In this document: positions 5,839-10,905 of the stretch, piece after piece
Layout: every line of letters starts with the position of its first letter
How positions within the stretch are numbered: position 1 is the first letter of the stretch
DNA from: Solirubrobacterales bacterium
Lineage (GTDB): Bacteria; Actinomycetota; Thermoleophilia; Solirubrobacterales; Solirubrobacteraceae
Assembly (NCBI GenBank): GCA_025964065.1
Contig: JAOPZO010000180.1
Coordinates: 1-10,905 of the forward strand
Direction: 5' to 3'
DNA length: 10,905 nt
Notes under the pieces: model-generated
Seen by the model: the letters and a program-made list of their open reading frames with translations, nothing else
Told to the model about the DNA's origin: nothing
Databases searched by the model: none
Translations under genes and position numbers: made by a program

Positions 5839-7369
5839 GACATCGACCATCGCTTCCGCCTCGACCACTCGGCGTCCCTCGCCACGTGACCTCCTGCGGC
5901 ACCCGCTGTTCTGGGTGCTCCTGGCCTCGACGGCCATCCGCACCTACACCGTGGCGGGCGTCAGCGTCAGCCTCGGGTACTCCGACTCCACGGCCTACGT
6001 GCGAATGGCCGATGGTCAGGAGGGCGCCGGGATCTCCCCTCCGGGCTACGCCCTGTTCCTCCGAGCGCTGCATGGGATATCGGATTCGGTCGACCTCGTG
6101 CTGGTCGTCCAGCACCTGCTCGTCCTCGTCGCCGGCGTCGCGGTGTACGGCATGGCCCGTGAGCTGGGGTGCCGTCGCGGGACCTCCACGGTCGCAGCGG
6201 GGGTGCTGGTCCTCTGCGGCAACCTGCTTTCGACGCCGCAGGGCCTTCTGACAGAGACGCTGTTCGTCTGCTTGGTCACCCTTGCTGCGTGGGGCGCGGC
6301 ACGCGCGGGACGTTCGGGCCGGTGGCAGGACCTTGCCATGCTCGGCGCCTTCGCCGGGCTCGCGACGACCGTTCGAGCCGTGGGGCTGCCACTGCTGCTC
6401 GTCCTCGGGTTCTGCCTCGTCCTCGGCGCGGCGAGCTGGAAGGCGCGGGGCGTGCGCATCGCCACCATGGGCGCCAGCGCCGCGCTGGTCGTCGTGGTCG
6501 TTGCGCTCGTCAGCGGTTCCACGGCGGGGCTGCCGGGCGCTGGCCCGACGTCGTCCGGCTGGCTGCTCTACGGCCGAGTCGCGCAGTTCGCCGACTGCCC
6601 CGCAACCTACGTCGACCGAGACCTACGCGACCTCTGCCCGGGCACCACCCGAGAGGACCAGCGGGCTGGCCCGGACTACTGGCGCGTGATCGACGGCCCG
6701 GCGGTCAAGCGCTTCGGCGGCATCCCGAAGGGCGATGCCGAACTGCAGGAGTTCGCCGTCGCCGCCATCTTGCACGAGCCGCTCGCGTACCTGCGGACCG
6801 TGTTCGTGGACACCATGCGCTTCTTCTCCCCGAACTTCGGACAAGAGCGCGGCTACTCCGGCGCCGGCTGGGACGAGCTCGAGCTCGACCGTCCACTTGA
6901 CCCCGCTGCCGCTGCCTACAACAACGGGGTCATCGCCAGCTGGTTCGCGGACGGCTCGACACGCACGTCGGGCCTCGGCCTCGTGCGCCGCTACCAGGAG
7001 GCCACGACGCTCACCGCGGGAACCTGGTCGGTCCTCGCCATCTTCGCGATCCTCGCGCCGTTGCTGGCGCGAGGTCGGCGGCGCTGGAAGGGCTTGATGC
7101 TGCTGCTCGGCGCTGGCTCGCTGCTCATCTCCGCGACGGCGCTCAACATGTACGTCGCTCGGTACGCCCTCCCCGCGCTGGGCCTGCTGCTCCCGGTCGC
7201 CGCCCTCGGGTTCGAGGCGCTCGCGCGGCGAACCACGGGCGTTCCCGAGCCCGCTGACGGGCTCGAGGTCCGCGGCGGGGTCACGGACGCACCACTGACC
7301 GAGCGTGACGGCCTCCGCGAGGAGCCCATCGTCCCGGCCGACACCGTGACGGGGAGTGTGCAGCGATGA
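5837..7369 (+). CDS. GT-C fold multi-spanning membrane glycosyltransferase
   Basis: A 510-residue integral membrane protein of the PMT/ArnT-like GT-C type. After a short cytosolic N-terminus and helix 1 (about 24-42), the first outside loop reads SLGYSDSTAYVRMADG (45-60), giving acidic D50 and D59 where GT-C enzymes place their catalytic aspartate, followed by SPPGYALFLRAL (67-78). LLTETLF (137-143) carries the conserved glutamate after helix 3. Further helices run to about 250, then a large soluble loop of about 170 residues (SGWLLYGR through RRYQEAT), then a final helical bundle and a charged tail of about 45 residues. Such enzymes use a polyprenyl-phosphate sugar on the outer face. This makes it the natural consumer of the product of the divergent GT2/DUF2304 pair. 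ATG 5837 is the best start, just before helix 1. No good ribosome site is visible. The end overlaps the methyltransferase by 4 bases (ATGA). Confidence 0.82.
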   Translation: MTSTIASASTTRRPSPRDLLRHPLFWVLLASTAIRTYTVAGVSVSLGYSDSTAYVRMADGQEGAGISPPGYALFLRALHGISDSVDLVLVVQHLLVLVAGVAVYGMARELGCRRGTSTVAAGVLVLCGNLLSTPQGLLTETLFVCLVTLAAWGAARAGRSGRWQDLAMLGAFAGLATTVRAVGLPLLLVLGFCLVLGAASWKARGVRIATMGASAALVVVVVALVSGSTAGLPGAGPTSSGWLLYGRVAQFADCPATYVDRDLRDLCPGTTREDQRAGPDYWRVIDGPAVKRFGGIPKGDAELQEFAVAAILHEPLAYLRTVFVDTMRFFSPNFGQERGYSGAGWDELELDRPLDPAAAAYNNGVIASWFADGSTRTSGLGLVRRYQEATTLTAGTWSVLAIFAILAPLLARGRRRWKGLMLLLGAGSLLISATALNMYVARYALPALGLLLPVAALGFEALARRTTGVPEPADGLEVRGGVTDAPLTERDGLREEPIVPADTVTGSVQR

Positions 7370-8253
7370 CCGCGCCGCTCGAAGGACAGCCATGTGTCGT
7401 CTGCGGCACGGCTGTGCGGGTGCGGCTCGCTCCGTGGTCGGCCCGGTGCGGCGGGTGCGGGACCTGGCGCTCGACGCTGCAGCCCCAGATCGAGTCCTCC
7501 TCGCTGCACGGCGCCATCGACACCGCCGCACGCTCGAACGGCCTCAAGGAGCTGCGGGAGCGGAACAACGAACGCATCCTCGACGAGATCGAGGGCCTCC
7601 GTCCTGTACGAGATGCCGAGATGCTCGACGTCGGGCCGGCGCATGGCTGGTTCATGACGGCCGCGCTGACCCGAGGTGGCCGCATCCAGGGCGTCGAACC
7701 GGAGGAGGCGATCGCCGACTACGCACGGGGCCGCGGTCTCACCGTCCGCTCCGGCTACTTCCCCGGCGCTCTGGACGACGCTGCGCGGTTCGACACCATC
7801 AGCTTCAACGACGTCCTCGAGCACATCCCTGACGTCCACGCGACCTTGCGAGCGTGCGCCGAGACACTGACCCCCGGTGGGATCCTGAGCGTCAACATCC
7901 CGAGTGCAACGGGGCTGGCCTTCCGAGTCGCCTGCCTGCTCAGGCGGCTCGGCATCAGGGGTCCCTACCTCCGCCTCTGGCAGGAGGGGCTGCCGAGCCC
8001 GCACGTCCACTACTTCACCCCGGCCGCGCTCGGGCAGCTCATCGAGCAGCACGGCCTGATCGTCCGCCGCACGGTGCCGCTCTCGTCCGTGCAGCGCAGA
8101 GGCCTGTGGTCTCGGCTGCACACCGTGGAGCGCCCGTCGCCCAAGAGCATCTTCGCGTTCGCTGCGCTGTGGCTGGCTGCGCCGATCCTGGACCGCCCTT
8201 CCAACAGCGACATCGTGCTCGTCCTGGCGCAAGCTCCGTCCGCGTCGGCGTGA
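7366..8253 (+). CDS. Class I SAM-dependent methyltransferase with N-terminal zinc ribbon
   Basis: A 295-residue predicted cytosolic methyltransferase. The N-terminus holds two cysteine pairs, CVVC (10-13) and CGGC (28-31), a four-cysteine zinc ribbon typical of sugar or small-molecule methyltransferases in glycan loci. The Rossmann core follows: SAM-binding motif I MLDVGPAHGWF (86-96), acidic end of strand 2 GVEPEEA (109-115), motif FDTISFNDVLEHIPDV (142-157), and LTPGGILSVNIPSATG (168-183). HVHYFTP (213-219) is a common family feature. The C-terminus has a hydrophobic helix (about 262-275) and a final strand DIVLVLAQ. The start is ATG 7366, overlapping the GT-C stop by 4 bases, with GGGGAG at 7351-7356 as ribosome site. 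The methylated substrate, probably a nucleotide sugar or glycan hydroxyl, is not readable. Confidence 0.88.
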   Translation: MTAPLEGQPCVVCGTAVRVRLAPWSARCGGCGTWRSTLQPQIESSSLHGAIDTAARSNGLKELRERNNERILDEIEGLRPVRDAEMLDVGPAHGWFMTAALTRGGRIQGVEPEEAIADYARGRGLTVRSGYFPGALDDAARFDTISFNDVLEHIPDVHATLRACAETLTPGGILSVNIPSATGLAFRVACLLRRLGIRGPYLRLWQEGLPSPHVHYFTPAALGQLIEQHGLIVRRTVPLSSVQRRGLWSRLHTVERPSPKSIFAFAALWLAAPILDRPSNSDIVLVLAQAPSASA

Positions 8254-8270
8254 GCCGGTGATCCCAGCGA

Positions 8271-8314
8271 CGTCGACCAGCCACCGCCCTGCAGGGTTCA
8301 CTTCGCGGTCGACG
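8271..8314. repeat. Inverted repeat CGTCGACC/GGTCGACG enclosing palindrome CCCTGCAGGG
   Basis: Perfect 8-base arms at 8271-8278 and 8307-8314 flank a 28-base interval that contains the perfect 10-base palindrome CCCTGCAGGG (8287-8296). It lies 17 bases after the methyltransferase stop. It could form a stem at the 3' end of that mRNA. There is no T-run, so it is not a classical intrinsic terminator. Each arm contains the self-complementary GTCGAC, which raises the chance of a coincidental match. Confidence 0.35.
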
Positions 8315-8333
8315 ACAGGCGGAACCACCCGAT

Positions 8334-8352
8334 GTCACGGCGTCGTCGTGAC
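8334..8352. repeat. Short inverted repeat GTCACG-N7-CGTGAC
   Basis: Perfect 6-base arms with a 7-base interval, in the gap between the methyltransferase and the downstream GT4 gene. It could be a small hairpin or a dimer-binding site about 90 bases upstream of the -10 box at 8443. It overlaps the stop codon of the possible minus-strand gene-tail relic. Function is unknown. Confidence 0.25.
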
Positions 8353-8403
8353 GATCCCGGCCACGACCTCCTTGTTCCTCGGGTCGAGCGTCTTCCACGC
8401 CGC
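8335..8403 (-). pseudogene. Possible C-terminal relic of a minus-strand gene
   Basis: In otherwise intergenic DNA the minus strand reads 22 protein-like codons ending at a TGA (8337-8335): AAWKTLDPRNKEV followed by VAGIVTTTP. The composition (Trp, Lys, Asn, Asp, Glu, hydrophobic pairs) is unlike the Arg/Ala/Pro/Gly-rich noise of antisense frames here. Upstream of it the frame becomes noise and runs antisense to the start of the GT4 gene at 8456. I read it as the last residues of a gene otherwise lost by recombination at this border. The family is not recognised, and chance remains possible. Confidence 0.3.
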
Positions 8404-8442
8404 GGCCTGAGGCCGGCACTGCCGCGCGACGGCCCGACGCCG

Positions 8443-8448
8443 TAGCGT
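8443..8448 (+). promoter_or_regulatory. Putative -10 box TAGCGT of a leaderless promoter
   Basis: TAGCGT (TAnnnT type) ends 7 bases before the GTG at 8456, which predicts a transcript starting at or next to the start codon. It repeats the spacing and the core GTAGC[A/G]T found before the GT4 gene at 521. No ribosome-binding sequence is visible in the 15 bases before the GTG, which fits a leaderless mRNA. Confidence 0.5.
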
Positions 8449-8455
8449 TCCGGGC

Positions 8456-10303
8456 GTGGACCGCCCCCATGTCCTGCTCGCGAGCCGTGAGGTCACCCCG
8501 GTCGTCCGCGCCGGGGGCATCGGTCGCCACGTCGCGAACGCGGCACGGCTGCTCGCGCCCGTTGCGGAGGTGACCGTCGTCCTGCCGTCGGGTCTGCAGC
8601 CGGCGTCCGCGAAGCTCTCGGCGGCGGGCACACCGCTCCTCGACGGCGTCGCCGATGTGCGCGTCGGCACGCATGACGAGGAGGCGCGGAGCCGCTTCAG
8701 CTCACCCTTCCACGCCGACGCCGCGGAGATCGCGGCCATCGTCGCGCAGGTGGCGTCCGAGCGCCGCGTCGACCTCGTCGAAGTCGACGACTACCTCGGT
8801 CTGGGCGCGCTGCTGGCGGACGCGGCGGCGGCCAGGAGCGGCGGCCTGGGCGCCGCCTTCCTCGCGGTGCGACTTCATACCACCTGGGAGATGTCCCAGG
8901 TCCTCGACGGCAAGCCGCTCACGGAGGCGGGCGCCCGCTGGATCTGCGCCCTCGAGCGCCGCGGTCTGCGGACCGCCGACGCGCTGCTGGCTCCGAGCCG
9001 GCACGCGGCAGCCGCCTACGCCAGGTACTACCGGGCCCTTGCCCCCACTGTCATCAGCGAGCCCGCCCCGCGGCCTCCCGAGGTCGTGCCGGCCGAGAAC
9101 GGCCCGCGTGTGCCAGGCCCCCTGCGCCTCCTGTACGCCGGTCGGCTGGAGGAGCGCAAGGGCGTCCGGGCGCTCGTCGAGGCCGTGGTGGGCGCACCGC
9201 ACGAGCTCGAGCTCATCCTGGCGGGGGGCGACACGGACACCGCTCCGGGTGGCACGTCGATGCGGCGGCACCTCGAGCGGTTGGCAGCCGGCGATCCACG
9301 GGTGCGGCTGGTCGGCGTCCTCGAGCCCGAGGACCTTGAGGCTGCCTACTTGCACGCCGACCTCGTCGTCGTCCCTTCGCGCTTCGAGAGCTTCGGTTAC
9401 GTGCTCCGTGAGGCGCTGGCCCACGGCCGCCCCGTGCTCGCCACGCCGACCGCGGGATTCCTCGATCTCCTCGGCGACCCGCGCTCGGGGTGGCTCGCGC
9501 CCGGGTTCGACGCCGGGGCGCTCCGGCGCGGGCTCGACTCGGTGGTCGGGGACCGCACACGGCTGGACGAGCTCCGCGCCAGCGCGGCTCCGCGAGCCGT
9601 GCTCGCCGAGCGCAACGGCCCCGACCGCTGGGCGGCGGAGCTGCTCGCCCTCGTGCCGACGCCGCCGCGCCGCTTCTCCCAGGTCGTCGTTCCCCAGGAG
9701 GCCACAGCCGTCGTCCTGGCGACGGGCGGGGACCTCGCCTCCACGCTCGCCGACCTCCGGGCACAGGACGCGCTCACAGTCGAGGTCGTGGTGGTGGCCG
9801 AGGCGCCGCACCGCGTGCGGCGGACACTCCTCGAGCACATCGACGAGCTCGTGCTGTGCGCCCCGGAGACGGCCCTGAAGGACGCCCTCGACGTCCGGCA
9901 CGGCGGCGGGCCGGTGCTCCTACTCGAGGCCGGCGAGCGCCTCGCGCCCGGCGCCGTCCGGCGGCTGGCGGAGGCCCTGGCCGCCTCCGGCGCCGGGGTC
10001 GCAACCGCCTGGACCGGCGGGCACGATCCCAGCGTCCGGCCCATCGGGTCCCCGGAGGCGGTCCTCGTCGCGGACGCCGGAGGCGCCGGGGGCATCGCGC
10101 TCCTGGCCGCGGCCACCGCCCTCGAGGCCGTAGCCGGCGGCCTCGATCCTGTCGCGTGGCTCGCCGCACAGGGCGTCCCAGGCGTCGTCGTCCCGGAGGT
10201 GCTGCTCGGGCCGCCTCGCCACCGCCCGCGCATCGGTGCGACGGAGGCTGCCGGGATCGCGCTGGCCGTGATCGCTGCCGAGCACGACCTCTGGACGGAC
10301 TAA
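8456..10303 (+). CDS. GT4 glycosyltransferase fused to a degenerate GT2-like domain
   Basis: A 615-residue protein. Residues 1 to about 405 are a complete GT-B, GT4-type glycosyltransferase: VRAGGIGRHV (17-26) donor loop, H141 in VRLHTTWE, LLYAGRLEERKG (225-236) with R230 and K235 for the nucleotide diphosphate, and PSRFESFGYVLREALAHG (307-324) with the E-x7-E pair E311/E319. Residues about 415-615 look like a worn GT-A (GT2) domain: AVVLATGGDLASTLADLRAQD (418-438), VEVVVVAEA where VVDDGS would be, and LLLEAGERLAPGAVRRLAEAL (488-508) where a working enzyme has LDADDxLxPG. Both acidic signatures are missing, so this half is probably non-catalytic, perhaps for substrate binding or assembly. GTG 8456 is chosen because of the leaderless-type box. 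No membrane segment is seen. It ends in a 4-base tail-to-tail overlap with the next gene. Substrate unknown. Confidence 0.85.
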   Translation: MDRPHVLLASREVTPVVRAGGIGRHVANAARLLAPVAEVTVVLPSGLQPASAKLSAAGTPLLDGVADVRVGTHDEEARSRFSSPFHADAAEIAAIVAQVASERRVDLVEVDDYLGLGALLADAAAARSGGLGAAFLAVRLHTTWEMSQVLDGKPLTEAGARWICALERRGLRTADALLAPSRHAAAAYARYYRALAPTVISEPAPRPPEVVPAENGPRVPGPLRLLYAGRLEERKGVRALVEAVVGAPHELELILAGGDTDTAPGGTSMRRHLERLAAGDPRVRLVGVLEPEDLEAAYLHADLVVVPSRFESFGYVLREALAHGRPVLATPTAGFLDLLGDPRSGWLAPGFDAGALRRGLDSVVGDRTRLDELRASAAPRAVLAERNGPDRWAAELLALVPTPPRRFSQVVVPQEATAVVLATGGDLASTLADLRAQDALTVEVVVVAEAPHRVRRTLLEHIDELVLCAPETALKDALDVRHGGGPVLLLEAGERLAPGAVRRLAEALAASGAGVATAWTGGHDPSVRPIGSPEAVLVADAGGAGGIALLAAATALEAVAGGLDPVAWLAAQGVPGVVVPEVLLGPPRHRPRIGATEAAGIALAVIAAEHDLWTD

Positions 10304-10905
10304 GGGCGCTTCGAGGCGACGCGCGCCAAGAGGCCGCGCGGACGCGGCGCACGGTCGATTCTCGAACCCGCGCTCGCCGCGATGCGGTGCCGAGGCCGTG
10401 CGAGCGTCGCGCGCAGCCCGGCGATCTCCTGCTCGCGCACGCCGATGACTCGCCGGGCGTCCTGGAAGAGCTCGTCGTTGCGGCGACCGACCTCCACTTC
10501 TGCCTCCAGCCGACGCTGCAGCTCCACGAGCTCCGCCTCCTGCTCCGCGATCCGTTGTGTGAGCAGCCCTACCTTCCCGACCATGGCGGCCGCCGCGGAC
10601 GACTCGACGGGACGGTGACTCGACAGCAACCGTGCGTTCGCGCTGCGGAGCTCCTCGGCCTCGGCCTCGAGCGCCGCGGCGTGTTGTTCGCGCACCCCAC
10701 GCCCCGCGAGACGTGCATCGTCAAGGTCCTCGGGACCGCCCAGGACCAGCAGCACACGGATCGTCGCCGACTCCGCATCAGCCGCCGGGACCTCGATGCT
10801 CTTGGGCGCCTCGGAGCCGACCCAGACGGCCTCGACCGCACCCTGGCGCAGCACGCGCGCGCTCGCGAGCACCTCGGCGATGAGCGCCTCCTGGCCGGGC
10901 GGTAC
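10300..10905 (-). CDS. Coiled-coil protein, C-terminal part (5' partial)
   Basis: The frame is open to the right edge, so the N-terminus lies outside; a GTG at 10872 is internal-looking because the 11 codons before it continue smoothly (VPPGQEALIAE). The visible 201 residues begin with a compact alpha/beta piece including VEAVWVGSEAPKSIEVP and ATIRVLLVLGG. A long heptad-like coiled coil follows, rich in Glu, Ala, Leu and Arg (for example EAEAEELRSANARL and IAEQEAELVELQRRLEAEVE), then a basic tail ending in ASKRP. Methyltransferases and glycosyltransferases in actinobacterial glycan loci often carry such coiled-coil tails, and the context suggests one of these, but no catalytic motif is in view. 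It converges on the GT4-GT2 gene, the two stop codons sharing bases 10300-10303. Confidence 0.7.
   Translation of the reverse strand, partial: VPPGQEALIAEVLASARVLRQGAVEAVWVGSEAPKSIEVPAADAESATIRVLLVLGGPEDLDDARLAGRGVREQHAAALEAEAEELRSANARLLSSHRPVESSAAAAMVGKVGLLTQRIAEQEAELVELQRRLEAEVEVGRRNDELFQDARRVIGVREQEIAGLRATLARPRHRIAASAGSRIDRAPRPRGLLARVASKRP

Noticed and set aside
5774..6115. 114-codon upstream extension of the deacetylase frame
   Set aside because: It would run antisense through the start of the GT-C gene and lacks any family-like sequence; the NodB motif begins 8 residues after ATG 5773.
6623..8328. Long minus-strand open frames opposite the GT-C and methyltransferase genes
   Set aside because: They are shadow frames rich in Arg, Gly, Glu and Pro without motifs; the plus-strand genes are well supported.
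8403..8415. CGGCC-TGA-GGCCG as an intrinsic terminator
   Set aside because: The stem is only 5 base pairs with a 3-base loop and no following T-run, and it lies close upstream of a promoter box.
8702..9901. 399-codon minus-strand open frame opposite the GT4-GT2 gene
   Set aside because: It is a shadow of a GC-rich coding sequence, with no recognisable domain.

Overview
The window is very GC-rich, densely packed and free of introns. It looks like an actinobacterial chromosome, and a Thermoleophilia/Solirubrobacterales-like source is my best guess. The reasons are GTG starts, start/stop overlaps at nearly every same-strand junction, and two TAGC[A/G]T boxes lying 6-7 bases before a start codon, as in leaderless transcripts. 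The taxonomic guess is inference. Everything recognisable concerns cell-surface glycan or glycolipid assembly, plus one probable intramembrane protease. I see no tRNA, rRNA, CRISPR array, insertion sequence or replication origin.

Layout. (1) 1-1947, + strand: the 3' part of a polytopic membrane protein with presenilin/signal-peptide-peptidase-like motifs; a WsaF-like GT4 glycosyltransferase; then an 87-codon frame that begins like a Gfo/Idh/MocA oxidoreductase and leaves that family after about 28 residues, probably a remnant. (2) 5773 down to 1959, - strand: a five-gene operon in transcription order NodB-type polysaccharide deacetylase, flippase-like membrane protein, DUF2304 small membrane protein, Dpm1-like GT2, GNAT acyltransferase. 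All four internal junctions are 4-base overlaps. The flippase-like gene seems to start at a CTG. (3) 5837-8253, + strand, divergent from the operon: a GT-C multi-spanning glycosyltransferase and a zinc-ribbon methyltransferase, also 4-base coupled. (4) 8254-8455: an intergenic stretch with inverted repeats, a possible gene-tail relic on the - strand and a leaderless-type promoter. (5) 8456-10303, + strand: a GT4 glycosyltransferase fused to what looks like a degenerate GT2 domain. (6) The edge down to 10300, - strand: the C-terminal coiled-coil part of a protein that starts outside the window.

How the genes may work together. Blocks 2 and 3 contain the steps needed to decorate a surface glycan from a lipid-linked sugar. 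The GT2 with its DUF2304 partner would make a polyprenyl-phosphate sugar, the deacetylase would unmask an amino sugar in the cytoplasm, the flippase-like protein would help it across, and the GT-C enzyme would transfer it outside. This resembles the logic of ArnC/ArnD/ArnT and of mycobacterial PpgS/Rv3779. The GNAT and methyltransferase would add further decorations. This is inference from family membership and gene order.

Blocks 2-3 (about 1.77-8.4 kb) are visibly less GC-rich than the flanks: sampled 60-base lines are 63-68% GC there (one line in the GNAT gene is 77%) against 80-85% in the left flank. Both borders carry what look like broken gene ends. The simplest reading is a glycan cassette swapped into an existing locus.
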